Assembly: GCA_002355455.1 (NCBI GenBank)
Contig: AP017375.1
Location: forward strand, 4,145,640-4,209,639
Reading direction: 5' to 3'
From: Stanieria sp. NIES-3757
GTDB taxonomy: Bacteria > Cyanobacteriota > Cyanobacteriia > Cyanobacteriales > Xenococcaceae
Length of the DNA stretch: 64,000 nt
Within the stretch, counting starts at the first letter, position 1. Each line of letters starts with the position of its first letter. The position numbers and the translations under genes were made by a program. Below are positions 44,957 to 54,698 of this stretch, piece after piece. The notes under the pieces were generated by a model. It was not told where the DNA came from, made no database searches, and worked only from the letters and a program-made list of their open reading frames with translations.

Positions 44957-46905
44957 TTTTTGATGATTGCTTGGATAATATTGTCGAAATTAGATAAGGA
45001 ATGATGGTGATTTGAACTTAAGTTATTTTCCCAAGACAAAGAAGAATCAAAATAGCGATCGCGCCACCATAAAGATAGTAAAGCAGTAGTTAAAAAGAAA
45101 GAACCCATTGCTGAACCCAATAACACAAGCTTAGTTTTTGGCGCACTAGGCTCTCTGGGTAAGCTAGGTTGAGTTAATAGCGATATTATTGGATAAGTGC
45201 TAGAAGCATTAGATTTACTTAGCTCTAGTTTTGTGAGAATTGAAGAATATACAGCTTCTGCTATTTGAAGATTACGACGTAGATTTTCTAGTTTGGAACT
45301 TTGTTGAGAAGAAGAAATTAATTTTGTTTCTAATTGAGTAATTTGTTGGTTTAATTCTCGATTTTGTGCTTGTATTCCTTCTGTTTCAGTTTTTAAAGCA
45401 ATTAATTCTCGCAGCAAATCTGACCTCTTTGATTCATAGCCGTCACTATTGTTGAGATATAATTGCTGAATTGTAGCAAAAGAAATTGACTGACCCACAA
45501 CAAACTGAGCCCTTTGAATCAAAGAATTTTCTGCTTGTGTTTGTTCTTCTTTTTTATTAATTACGCTTGGATGAGAAGATAAATATTTTGCTTCTAAATT
45601 GACTAATTCTGTACTAATTTGGCTATAGTTATCTAAATATTGTTGAAAAAGCTTATCTGATTGCAATAAAAGCATATGATTAGCTTGTGCAACTGATAAA
45701 CCTAACTCCCGTAGCAACTGATTCAGGCTTCCTTGAGTCTTTTGTTGTTGTGAAGCTAGTTGAGCTTTTTCTTTGCGTAGTTGTTCGATATTATTTGATA
45801 AATCTTGCAGTTGCTGTTCGGAATTTAATCCCGAGCTAGCTTGATAATCAGAAAGATTTTTACGAGCTTGTTGTAGTTTTATTTCAGCATCTTTAAGTAC
45901 AACCACTAAATTTTGATCTTGCTGTTTTACTTCTGCTTCTCGTAAACGATTTAATTCAGACTCAAAAACAATTTGTAAAGCTAGTGCTTTTTTTTGTGCT
46001 TCTTGCGGGGTTTTGCCTTCGACTGCCAACTCCATTAAAGTTGTATTATCAATAATTTTGACTTTTGGCTTACCAAATTTTTGAGCAGTTAAATTTAATT
46101 GCCTTGCTGCTGGTTCAATAATTTGATCGCTCGAAGCGAGAAGCTTATAGTTTTCTCGGGGATCAGAGGTTTGATTGTAATAGGGAGATTCACTTGAAGA
46201 AGAAGCTTGTCCAATTTCTGGTAAATTGATTGATGTAGAAGAAGAAGCTCCTGGTAAAGCAAGCTTCCAACTGCTTATATAAGTAGGAGTTTTAAATTTT
46301 AAATATAATAAGCTAATACTCCACAACAAAATATTGCCAATTAACCAAATTAATAAATAAGATTGCTTTTTTTTAGGTCGAGAACCAACTGAAGCAACAT
46401 TGAAAAAATGCTTGCTTGGGTTTTGTTCTTCGTCTTGAGTTGATTGTAGTGTGATTGGTGGTTGATTTATTGGCGTAGCAACTTTGGAGGTTTGATTTGT
46501 AGTTAAGAGCTTACTCACTAGACCTGGCCCAATTTGAGTATAGCCTCTATATACAAATTTAATTGCTTCTCTCAAATCGGGAGCGGAAGTACTTTTGAGT
46601 AAATAACCCATCGCTCCAGCTTGGATAGATTGAGCAACATATTGATCATCATCATGCATACTCAGAATGATGACCTTGACCCCGACAAAATTTTGACAAA
46701 TAATTTTTGTGGTAGCAATGCCATCTAAATTAGGCATTTCTATATCTAGTAAAACAATATCGGGATGAAGTAGTTCAATTTGTTCTATTGCACTTTCACC
46801 ATCATTAGCTAAACCAACTATTTTCAAATCGGTTTCTGATTCTAGTTTGGCTCTGATGCTTTCTCTTGCTGTTTTTTGGTCGTCTACTAGCAAAATATCA
46901 ATCAT
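44953..46905 (-). CDS. Receiver-Wzz fusion (response regulator fused to polysaccharide co-polymerase)
   Basis: A 650-residue protein joining two modules. Residues 1-120 form a complete receiver domain with D8/D9, phosphoacceptor D54, S82 and K104. A linker leads to a membrane helix (about 183-205, LLIWLIGNILLWSISLLYL). A long periplasmic coiled-coil region (about 290-580) and a second membrane helix (about 597-617, after SLLTQPSLPREPSAPKTK) follow. The second half is the Wzz/GumC chain-length determinant fold, whose Pro-rich PxxPxxPxxP element precedes TM2. No tyrosine kinase domain follows. I choose ATG at 46905, which has GGAAAG upstream and gives receiver numbering identical to the protein at 15304; a TTG at 46917 is the alternative. 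Confidence 0.88.
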   Translation of the reverse strand: MIDILLVDDQKTARESIRAKLESETDLKIVGLANDGESAIEQIELLHPDIVLLDIEMPNLDGIATTKIICQNFVGVKVIILSMHDDDQYVAQSIQAGAMGYLLKSTSAPDLREAIKFVYRGYTQIGPGLVSKLLTTNQTSKVATPINQPPITLQSTQDEEQNPSKHFFNVASVGSRPKKKQSYLLIWLIGNILLWSISLLYLKFKTPTYISSWKLALPGASSSTSINLPEIGQASSSSESPYYNQTSDPRENYKLLASSDQIIEPAARQLNLTAQKFGKPKVKIIDNTTLMELAVEGKTPQEAQKKALALQIVFESELNRLREAEVKQQDQNLVVVLKDAEIKLQQARKNLSDYQASSGLNSEQQLQDLSNNIEQLRKEKAQLASQQQKTQGSLNQLLRELGLSVAQANHMLLLQSDKLFQQYLDNYSQISTELVNLEAKYLSSHPSVINKKEEQTQAENSLIQRAQFVVGQSISFATIQQLYLNNSDGYESKRSDLLRELIALKTETEGIQAQNRELNQQITQLETKLISSSQQSSKLENLRRNLQIAEAVYSSILTKLELSKSNASSTYPIISLLTQPSLPREPSAPKTKLVLLGSAMGSFFLTTALLSLWWRDRYFDSSLSWENNLSSNHHHSLSNFDNIIQAIIKK

Positions 46906-47390
46906 TATTCTTTCCAAAGTTGCAATCTTGTATTTGTACTCATAATTAAAAAAGATTAATTTTTTCAGTAGGTAATTTTAGCTTTAATAATAAATTTGGA
47001 TTTAAGCCGTGTAAGTGCTTATCTAAATAAATTTGACTATTTAAATTAGTTTATTATAATTTTTGGCTTTGAAATTTCTCACAAATACAGTATAAAAAGC
47101 TACTTTATTGTCTTTTTTGATAAATTTGGTCAATATTGACAATTAATCTTAGAAATAGTAGGTTAAATTTGTTATTTAAGTTATTATACTTAAGTATAAA
47201 CTCTTATTTACACTTTGTAATAATCAAAAATATATCATTTTATCCGTAAAAACCATGGTCAATTTTTGGTTTTAAAAATGTAAATTTTTGGAAAAATTGT
47301 TGTTTGAAGAAGTATCTGACTAGTAATAACACTGAAACTTGAGCGAACCTAATTAAAGTAGTCTCGCAAACTAACAGATTAATTTTTTGT
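46906..47390. other. Divergent promoter region of the polysaccharide locus
   Basis: 485 bp of very AT-rich DNA between the export operon (minus) and the GT4 pair (plus). A perfect 12-bp palindrome GTCAATATTGAC lies at 47129-47140 and could be an operator for either side. Promoters are expected here but none is clear by eye. Confidence 0.45.
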
Positions 47391-48614
47391 ATGAATAAAC
47401 CGATTTTAACTATTTTTTATCAATTTAATCCCTGGAATAGCAGTATCGGAGGCATTCAAACAATTGTACGTTCTTTTCTCAAATATGCGCCTAGTAATTT
47501 TGAAATCAGAATGGTAGGAACAGGTGATAATGCAAGTCAAGTAGGAAAATGGCAAGAACTTAACTATGCTGGCAGAACAGTCAAGTTTTTCCCTTTGATC
47601 GCGGTCGAAGACGACAATATTCGCAAAATAATTCCTACTACTTTGAAATATACAGCAGCTTTACTAAAGCAAAATTTTACTTCTGATTTTATGCATTTTC
47701 ATCGTATCGAGCCAACTATAGCTAGTTTGAATTGGCAAGGCGATAAAACTTTTTTTCTTCACAATGACATTGAGCAACAGATGAGTTCCGCTAATGCCAA
47801 AAATGCCATGCTCTGGAAGTATTTTCCCGCAGGATATTTTGCTTTAGAAAAGTTACTAATCAGACAATTTACCCATATCTATTCTTGCAACACTAAAGCA
47901 ACTAAATTTTATCAAAAAAAATATCCGAATTTAGCCGATCGCATTACTTATTTAAAAAACGCAGTTGATACAAAAATTTTTTATCCGCTTGAATCTGAAG
48001 AATTGACCGAAAAACGTCAAGCTTTAGCACAAAAACTGAATTTATCAACTATGACTAAGTTTATTCTTTTTGCAGGTCGACTGCACCCTCAAAAAGATCC
48101 AATTTTACTAATTCATGCTTTTGCTGCATTATCAGAGCCTGATACACATTTGTTGATTGCTGGAGATGGAGAACTAGCTGAATCTATCCGTTCAGAAATT
48201 GTTGCTTGTGGTTTATCAGAACGAGTTACTTTGATGGGTGCGTTAGAACAAGAACAATTAGTTGATTTGTATCGTGTAGCTAATGCGTTTGTTTTAAGTA
48301 GTCGTTATGAAGGCTTACCCGTTGCTGTTTTAGAAGCACTTGCTTGTGGTACACCAATTGTTACAACTGACTGCGGAGAAACTCCTCAACTTTTGACAGC
48401 TAACAGTGGAGTAGTAGCCAAACAAAAGACTCCTGAAGCACTTGCTGCTGCTTTAAATCAAGTTTTACAAAATCCGAAAGTGTATCCAGCCCATGCTTGC
48501 GTTAGCGTTGCCGAACCTTATACCGCTAAAGCGGTAATTGGTGATGTTTATCAGCAAATGTTGGCACGTTGGGAAGAAAAAAATCTAACTCTTCCTATAA
48601 CTAAATTCGCTTAA
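47391..48614 (+). CDS. Glycosyltransferase family 4 (first of two)
   Basis: GT-B fold transferase, 407 residues. The C-terminal nucleotide-binding lobe is clear: LFAGRLHPQKDPILLIHAF, LIAGDGELAESI and the E-x7-E motif region SSRYEGLPVAVLEALACGTPIV. The N-terminal lobe (about 1-190) includes NPWNSSIGGIQTIVRSFL, an acceptor-side glycine loop. Cytosolic. It probably adds a sugar to the repeat unit of the adjacent polysaccharide. Confidence 0.9.
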   Translation: MNKPILTIFYQFNPWNSSIGGIQTIVRSFLKYAPSNFEIRMVGTGDNASQVGKWQELNYAGRTVKFFPLIAVEDDNIRKIIPTTLKYTAALLKQNFTSDFMHFHRIEPTIASLNWQGDKTFFLHNDIEQQMSSANAKNAMLWKYFPAGYFALEKLLIRQFTHIYSCNTKATKFYQKKYPNLADRITYLKNAVDTKIFYPLESEELTEKRQALAQKLNLSTMTKFILFAGRLHPQKDPILLIHAFAALSEPDTHLLIAGDGELAESIRSEIVACGLSERVTLMGALEQEQLVDLYRVANAFVLSSRYEGLPVAVLEALACGTPIVTTDCGETPQLLTANSGVVAKQKTPEALAAALNQVLQNPKVYPAHACVSVAEPYTAKAVIGDVYQQMLARWEEKNLTLPITKFA

Positions 48615-48666
48615 CCAATATTCTAGTTAATTACAACACGTTTAAGGAAAATTAAATTTAAAACAG

Positions 48667-49818
48667 ATGAAAATTGCCGTAATTGGAGCAAAAGGCTTAC
48701 CTGCCAGACAAGGCGGGATCGAGCATTATTGTGGAGAACTTTATCCGAGAATGGTAGCTGAGGGTCACTCGGTTGATTTGTTTGCTCGTTCTAGTTATAT
48801 TGACAAGCCTTGGTTATCGGTTTCTAATTATCAGGGAGTAAGAGTAATTTGTTTACCCTCATTGCCACTAAGAGGATTAGACGCTTTTACTAATTCTGCG
48901 ATCGCAGCAATTGTAGCTATAATCAAAGGCTATGATATTATTCATTTTCATGCACTTGGACCGGCTTTATTTAGTTTTATTCCTCGTTGGTTTTCCTCTG
49001 CCAAAATTTTAGTTACTTGTCAGGGGTTAGATTGGCAAAGAGCTAAATGGGGAAGATTCTCAAGTCGAATTATTCATGTGGGAGAAAAAATTGCCGTTCA
49101 ATCTGCTAACCACATTATTGTAGTTTCTCGCGCTTTGCAAACTTATTTTACTCAGACTTATGGGCTTAAATCGACTTATATTCCTAATGGCCCTGGTCAA
49201 TATGTTGAATCAGATCCTGACTTTCCCTATCTTAAGTCTTTAGGAGTACAACCTGGACGTTATCTGTTGTTTTTGGGTAGATTAGTTCCTGAAAAACGAC
49301 CAGAATTATTGATTTCAGCTTTTCAACGTCTACAAAATTCAGGATGGAAATTGGTACTTGCAGGTGGTACAAGTGATACTGAAGATTACATCAATGAATT
49401 GACTAGCTTAACAGAAAATAATCCGAATATTATTTTTACCGGAGAATTAAAAGGAGAACGTTTAGCACAAGTAGTTAGAGGAGCCGGATTATTTGTTTTA
49501 CCTTCTGATTTAGAGGGATTACCCTTGGTCATGTTAGAAGCTATGCGAGAGGGCATTCCTGTTTTAGCGAGCGATATTCCTCCTCATCAACAATTAATCG
49601 GAGAAGACCGCGGAATGTTATTTAAAGCTGGCGAAATTGATTCCTGCCATCATGCTTTAGAAAATGCGATCGCAAGTACCCAAAAACTAGCTCAAATGGC
49701 GCAAAAAGCACAAGCTCATATTAAAACCTATTACAATTGGGAAAAAATTACTGCTGAAAATTTAGCTTTATATCTGGGCAAAGAACTTAATTATGAACCC
49801 AAAAAAGTGACAATTTAA
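48667..49818 (+). CDS. Glycosyltransferase family 4 (second of two)
   Basis: A 383-residue GT-B enzyme. The N-terminal KIAVIGAKGLPARQGGIEHY is typical of GT4 enzymes resembling rhamnosyl or mannosyl transferases. The donor lobe has LFLGRLVPEKRPELLISAF, LVLAGGTSD and the PSDLEGLPLVMLEAMREGIPV motif. It starts 52 bp after the first GT4, so they are probably co-transcribed and divergent from the export operon. Confidence 0.9.
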   Translation: MKIAVIGAKGLPARQGGIEHYCGELYPRMVAEGHSVDLFARSSYIDKPWLSVSNYQGVRVICLPSLPLRGLDAFTNSAIAAIVAIIKGYDIIHFHALGPALFSFIPRWFSSAKILVTCQGLDWQRAKWGRFSSRIIHVGEKIAVQSANHIIVVSRALQTYFTQTYGLKSTYIPNGPGQYVESDPDFPYLKSLGVQPGRYLLFLGRLVPEKRPELLISAFQRLQNSGWKLVLAGGTSDTEDYINELTSLTENNPNIIFTGELKGERLAQVVRGAGLFVLPSDLEGLPLVMLEAMREGIPVLASDIPPHQQLIGEDRGMLFKAGEIDSCHHALENAIASTQKLAQMAQKAQAHIKTYYNWEKITAENLALYLGKELNYEPKKVTI

Positions 49819-49881
49819 ATTTACGGCAGTTTTCGTGCTTAGTAGACCACATTAAAAATAAATAAGCTATTAGTAGCTTTT

Positions 49882-49921
49882 AGCTCTTGGCTATACGCTG
49901 CAAAGTTATCGCTCAAGAGCT
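49882..49921 (+). terminator. Possible hairpin at the end of the GT4 pair
   Basis: AGCTCTTG (49882-49889) pairs perfectly with CAAGAGCT (49914-49921) over a 24-nt loop, 64 bp after the second GT4. The T-tract is weak (TTGTGTTTG), so termination is uncertain. The rest of the 311-bp gap up to ftsH holds only the ftsH terminator. Confidence 0.4.
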
Positions 49922-50071
49922 TTGTGTTTGTGTTCTATTCAACTGAAAAGCGCAGTATAGCAAGCAAACTATAGTTTAAGACTACGATGTCCTAAACTAA
50001 GGGAACAAGGAATGTCTTAATCTTTGCTTCAACTGCTATAAATTTACAGTCATTTTGCTCTTTGATTTGAC

Positions 50072-50096
50072 AAAAAAACAGCATCTTTTGATGCTG
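50072..50096 (-). terminator. Rho-independent terminator of ftsH
   Basis: On the minus strand CAGCATC-AAAA-GATGCTG forms a perfect 7-bp stem followed by seven T, 34 bp after the ftsH stop. Confidence 0.85.
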
Positions 50097-50129
50097 CTTA
50101 AATTAATTATTTTTAATTAGATTTAGTTA

Positions 50130-51980
50130 TCAAGCTAAAGCTGCCATTTTGACATCATTGTTAGCGAGCAAATCTTGAAATTCTTCTGAATCTACAGTTT
50201 CTTTCTCGACTAGCATATCTGCTAATTTATCAAGAATGTGACGATTACCAACTAAGACTTCTTTGGCACGACGATAAGCTTGATCGACTAGGTTGCGTAC
50301 TTCTTCATCAATAGCTGCTGCGGTTTCATCAGAGAAGTCGCGGTCGGAAGCAATATCACGACCAAGGAAAACATTACCACTTTGACGACCTAATGCCACA
50401 GGTCCCAAGCGATCGCTCATGCCAAACCGAGTGACCATCTGACGAGCAACTCTGGTTACTTGTTGTAAGTCGTTAGATGCACCTGTAGTAACTTCTTCTT
50501 CACCAAAGATAATTTCTTCAGCAATACGACCACCTAAAGCTACTGCCATTTGGTTTTGTAAGTAAGAGCGAGAATATAAACCAGACTCCATGCGGTCTTC
50601 ACTAGGGGTAAACCAAGTTAAACCACCAGCACGTCCGCGAGGAATAATACTAATTTTTTGAACTGGGTCATAATCTGGCATTAAGGCACCGACTAAAGCA
50701 TGACCTGCTTCGTGATAAGCGACTAATTGCTTACGTTTTTCGCTCATCACACGATTTTTCTTCTCTGGACCAGCTAAAACGCGATCAATCGCATCGTTAA
50801 TCTCATCCATGGAGATTTCAGTTAAATTACGACGTGCAGCTAAGATCGCAGCCTCATTCAGAAGATTGGATAAGTCAGCACCAGTAAAACCAGGAGTACG
50901 ACGCGCAATTTTGTCTAAATCTACGTCTTGAGCTAAACTTTTACCGCGAGCATGGACATTGAGGATTTCTTGACGACCAGCATAGTCGGGACGGTCTACA
51001 ACGACTTGACGGTCAAAACGTCCAGGACGTAACAACGCAGCATCCAATACATCGGGACGGTTAGTAGCAGCGATAATGATGATTCCCGTATTACCTTCAA
51101 AACCATCCATCTCGGTTAATAGCTGGTTGAGGGTTTGTTCTCTTTCATCGTTACCACCACCTAAACCAGCACCACGCTGACGACCAACAGCATCGATCTC
51201 ATCGATAAAGACAATACAAGGAGCGTTAGCTTTAGCTTGTTCAAATAAATCGCGGACGCGGGATGCACCAACCCCAACAAACATTTCCACAAATTCAGAA
51301 CCAGAAATACTGAAGAAAGGTACTCCTGCTTCCCCTGCTACTGCTTTGGCGAGTAAAGTTTTACCAGTTCCAGGAGGTCCTACTAATAAAACTCCTTTGG
51401 GAATTTTTGCTCCAATTGCTGTAAAGCGATCGGCATTCTTGAGGAAATCAACTACTTCAGTTAATTCTAGTTTGGCTTGTTCGATGCCAGCGACATCACC
51501 GAAAGTAACCTGGGTTTGAGGTTCCATTTGAACTCTAGCTTTTGATTTACCAAAGTTCATTGCTTGAGAACCGGGACCGCTTTGCGCTCTTCTGAGCAAG
51601 AAAAATAATCCTACTAACAATAAAATGGGGAAAAACAGGCTACTTAAAGCTCTAAACCAAAATCCTTCATCGCTTTGAGGTAGAACCGCAATATCTACTC
51701 CTTTGTCACTGAGGATATCGATTAGTTGAGGATCGTTGGGTAGATTAACCACAATAGGATTGCCGTCTTGACCAATCACTACTGCTCTAGTGCGGTCTGC
51801 ACTAATTTTGACGCTTTCTACATTGCCTGTTTCTACTTCGTTAATAAATTTACTATATTTCCAAGTTTGTCTACTTTGGGGTTGTTTATCTAAAAAGGCA
51901 GTACCAAGAGCTACTACTACTACTGCTAGTAGTACATATAATCCAGCATTGCGCCACTTTTTGTTATTGTTTTTGGTCAC
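50130..51980 (-). CDS. ftsH: FtsH ATP-dependent zinc metalloprotease (FtsH3-like)
   Basis: Membrane-bound AAA+ protease. Two membrane helices (about 12-28 and 108-128) flank the periplasmic or lumenal domain. The AAA module has Walker A GPPGTGKT, the FVG pore loop ([14 protein letters not shown]), Walker [11 protein letters not shown] and the second region of homology [19 protein letters not shown]. The protease site is HEAGH. At 616 residues with this N-terminus it most resembles Synechocystis FtsH3 (Slr1604). That protein pairs with FtsH2 in photosystem II repair and with FtsH1 in the plasma membrane; the paralogue assignment is from memory. The start is GTG at 51980 with GGAG about nine bases upstream. 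Confidence 0.95.
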   Translation of the reverse strand: MTKNNNKKWRNAGLYVLLAVVVVALGTAFLDKQPQSRQTWKYSKFINEVETGNVESVKISADRTRAVVIGQDGNPIVVNLPNDPQLIDILSDKGVDIAVLPQSDEGFWFRALSSLFFPILLLVGLFFLLRRAQSGPGSQAMNFGKSKARVQMEPQTQVTFGDVAGIEQAKLELTEVVDFLKNADRFTAIGAKIPKGVLLVGPPGTGKTLLAKAVAGEAGVPFFSISGSEFVEMFVGVGASRVRDLFEQAKANAPCIVFIDEIDAVGRQRGAGLGGGNDEREQTLNQLLTEMDGFEGNTGIIIIAATNRPDVLDAALLRPGRFDRQVVVDRPDYAGRQEILNVHARGKSLAQDVDLDKIARRTPGFTGADLSNLLNEAAILAARRNLTEISMDEINDAIDRVLAGPEKKNRVMSEKRKQLVAYHEAGHALVGALMPDYDPVQKISIIPRGRAGGLTWFTPSEDRMESGLYSRSYLQNQMAVALGGRIAEEIIFGEEEVTTGASNDLQQVTRVARQMVTRFGMSDRLGPVALGRQSGNVFLGRDIASDRDFSDETAAAIDEEVRNLVDQAYRRAKEVLVGNRHILDKLADMLVEKETVDSEEFQDLLANNDVKMAALA

Positions 51981-52562
51981 TCTGGGAGTCTCCTAAGGTT
52001 GAAATAAATTTTATCTATTTATTTGAGGCAGTCTAGTTATCTCTAGCCATGACCTCTCCTAGCTTAAAATTGCTTTTAGTTATGGGAAAGTGATTAATCC
52101 ATATTTGATCGATTCACTATTGTTAATTTATGTTAACGTTTCTCAGGAACTATTGACTAGAAAATTCCCAACTTTTGAGAGTTAACGCGATCGCTTTGTT
52201 TGTAACTAACCTATATTAAACGGATTTTTTATTTATCTTATCAAGGTGCGCTAGAAGTCTGAAAGTTTACTCCTCTAATTGATTAGACCCAACGAAAGCA
52301 TCCAGATTAAGCTTAATTGTTCGTAGATGCTATTAACAACTGTAACTAATTATTTCTCCTCACTGGTTAATCAACCAATTTTTTTGTCTTGACTCAAGCA
52401 AGCGATCAACTATCAAAAGATATATCTGTCACTTCGTTGGTACAAATTAATTAATTTTTTTTTTAATTGAACTGTTTCCATCAAAACTTTCTATCAAAAG
52501 TTTACCAACATGGTTTTATGGGAAGATAAAAAGTTGCTCAGATAATACACGAGGAATTTCAA
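51981..52562. other. 582-bp intergenic region between divergent ftsH and peroxiredoxin
   Basis: AT-rich DNA with one GCGATCGC near 52188 and a long T-run near 52457-52466. It must carry promoters for two stress-related genes. I looked for an HLR1 direct repeat and saw none. No gene or RNA recognised. Confidence 0.45.
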
Positions 52563-53201
52563 ATGGTAGCTCTTAGATTAGGCGATACAGTACCTGATTT
52601 TACCCAAGCTTCCAATATGGGAGATATTTCTTTTTACGAATGGGCTGGAGATAGTTGGGTAGTCCTATTTTCTCACCCTGCCGATTATACCCCTGTTTGT
52701 ACCACAGAATTAGGTGAGGTTTCCAAACTCAAACCAGAATTTGATAAACGCAATGTTAAAGTAATTGCTTTAAGTGTTGATGGTGTAGATTCTCATCAAG
52801 GTTGGATTGGCGACATCAACGAAACTCAAAATACTACTGTTAACTATCCAATTTTGGCTGATGAAGATAACAAGGTTTCTGACCTTTATGACATGATTCA
52901 CCCGAATGCCAATGCTAAAGTAACAGTTAGAACAGTATTTGTCATTGACCCCAATAAAAAGTTACGTCTGACTATCACCTATCCACCTAGCACTGGACGC
53001 AACTTTGAAGAAATTTTAAGAGTAATTGACTCTTTACAACTGACGGATAAATACTCTGTTGCTACTCCTGTCAACTGGAAAGATGGTGATGATGTTGTAG
53101 TTGCACCTTCGATTCCTACTGAAGAAGCTAAACAAAAATTCCCTAAAGGAGTAACTGAAATCAAATCTTATTTACGGATGACTCCTCAACCTGATAAATA
53201 G
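52563..53201 (+). CDS. 1-Cys peroxiredoxin (Prx6 type)
   Basis: Thiol peroxidase that reduces hydrogen peroxide and alkyl hydroperoxides. The catalytic motif is SHPADYTPVCTTELG with peroxidatic C46, the only cysteine in the 212 residues. The C-terminal extension past residue 160 (NWKDGDDVVVAPSI) is typical of Prx6. Cytosolic. GAGGAA lies eight bases before the ATG. It is the likely counterpart of Synechocystis Slr1198. Confidence 0.94.
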   Translation: MVALRLGDTVPDFTQASNMGDISFYEWAGDSWVVLFSHPADYTPVCTTELGEVSKLKPEFDKRNVKVIALSVDGVDSHQGWIGDINETQNTTVNYPILADEDNKVSDLYDMIHPNANAKVTVRTVFVIDPNKKLRLTITYPPSTGRNFEEILRVIDSLQLTDKYSVATPVNWKDGDDVVVAPSIPTEEAKQKFPKGVTEIKSYLRMTPQPDK

Positions 53202-53418
53202 AAAAAGTGTTGCTGAAGATAGGGACAGAAGAAAATTTTGTTACTTCCTTATCTGTAATTAAGTTTATTTGGCTAGCGTTACTGAATTGGGTTGATAAAC
53301 AGTAAGTCTAAAGAATGTTTAAACCTTTCTGTTGGTTACCTAGTTCAGTAACTATTGTTTTAAATAGGCTTTTAGATAGTTTGAGTTTTGTGAGATATTG
53401 TGATCGCGATTATTAATT

Positions 53419-54651
53419 ATGTCAACCATAACCAAAGAAATTGATCATCAAATTGTTATTATCGGTGGAGGTGCAGCAGGAATTACCGTTGCTTCTCAAC
53501 TATTGGCAGCTAACCAAGATTTAGATCTTGCCCTGATCGAACCTTCGGACAAACATTACTATCAACCAGCTTGGACTTTAGTTGGTGGTGGTGCTTATCA
53601 AGCAGAAGCTACGGTTAAAGCAGAAAAAGAAGTCATTCCCTCCCAAGTTACTTGGATTAAAGATTATTGTCAAAATTTAGACCCCGACAACAATACTGTT
53701 ATTACTCAAAACGGTACTAAAATTACCTACGATTATTTGGTAGTTTGCCCTGGAATTCAAATCGACTGGCATCTTGTTGAAGGTTTACCAGAAGCGTTAG
53801 GTAAGAATGGAGTTTGTAGTAACTATGCCTACGAACAAGCACCAAAAACCTGGGAGATGATTAGCAATTTCCAAGGTGGTACAGCCATCTTTACCTATCC
53901 CAACACTCAGATCAAATGTGCTGGCGCGCCTCAAAAAATTATGTATCTAGCTGATGATACTTTTCGCAATAAGGGAGTAAGAAACAAATCAAAAATTGTT
54001 TACTGCACAGCAGCAGGAGGTATTTTTGGTGTGCCTGCCTATGCTAAACCTTTAATGGAAATCGTCAAACGCAAGGATATCGAACTTAAAACTAGTCATA
54101 ATCTGAAAGCAATTAAAGCCGATACTAAAGAAGCCATTTTTACAGTTACCACCGATGGAAGAGTTGAAGACGTAGCAATTAAATACGACATGATTCACGT
54201 CACGCCGCCCATGAGTGCGCCCAATTTTATTAAAAATAGCAAATTAGCTGATGCTGATGGTTGGGTAGATGTAGATAAATACAGTTTGCAACATCGTACT
54301 TATCCCAATGTATTCTCTCTGGGTGATGTTTCTTCGTTGCCAACTTCTAAAACTGCTGCTGCGGTACGTTCGGAAGCCCCTGTTTTAGTTCAAAATTTAC
54401 TTTCAGTAATGGCTTCTCAATCTTTGGATCAAAAATACGATGGTTATGCTTGTTGTCCTTTAATTACCGGTTATGGCAAGGTAATCTTTGCTGAATTTGA
54501 TTATGATAAAAATCCTAGTCCTACCTTTCCTCTCGATCCTACCAAAGAAAGATACAGTATGTGGCTGTTGAAAAAATACGGTTTGCCCTATTTATATTGG
54601 AATCGGATGTTAAAAGGAAAATCCTTTGAAAGATCTATGTTGAAGAATTAA
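53419..54651 (+). CDS. sqr: Sulfide:quinone oxidoreductase, type II
   Basis: FAD flavoprotein that oxidises sulfide and reduces quinone, usually peripheral on the membrane. The N-terminal IVIIGGGAAGITVASQLL binds FAD, HYYQPAWTLVGGG is characteristic of SQR, and VFSLGDVSSLPTSKTAAAVR is the distal FAD region. Candidate redox cysteines are C167 (KCAGAP), C196 (VYCTAAGG) and C345/C346 (ACCPLITGY). The first and last match the reactive pair of type II, mitochondrial-like SQRs. It is followed 47 bp later by cysK, which would use or scavenge sulfide. Confidence 0.9.
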   Translation: MSTITKEIDHQIVIIGGGAAGITVASQLLAANQDLDLALIEPSDKHYYQPAWTLVGGGAYQAEATVKAEKEVIPSQVTWIKDYCQNLDPDNNTVITQNGTKITYDYLVVCPGIQIDWHLVEGLPEALGKNGVCSNYAYEQAPKTWEMISNFQGGTAIFTYPNTQIKCAGAPQKIMYLADDTFRNKGVRNKSKIVYCTAAGGIFGVPAYAKPLMEIVKRKDIELKTSHNLKAIKADTKEAIFTVTTDGRVEDVAIKYDMIHVTPPMSAPNFIKNSKLADADGWVDVDKYSLQHRTYPNVFSLGDVSSLPTSKTAAAVRSEAPVLVQNLLSVMASQSLDQKYDGYACCPLITGYGKVIFAEFDYDKNPSPTFPLDPTKERYSMWLLKKYGLPYLYWNRMLKGKSFERSMLKN

Positions 54652-54698
54652 TACCTAGTTACCGCTAATCTAGATCGGTAAAAGCATGATTAATTAAA

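Noticed and set aside
46128-46145. GATCGCTCGAAGCGAG palindrome inside the receiver-Wzz gene as a repeat insertion
   Set aside because: The encoded residues (LLASSDQII) fit the normal Wzz-domain sequence and no flanking duplication exists.
51981-52562. HLR1 light-response element upstream of ftsH or the peroxiredoxin gene
   Set aside because: No pair of TTACA-type half sites with 2-bp spacing was found by eye.
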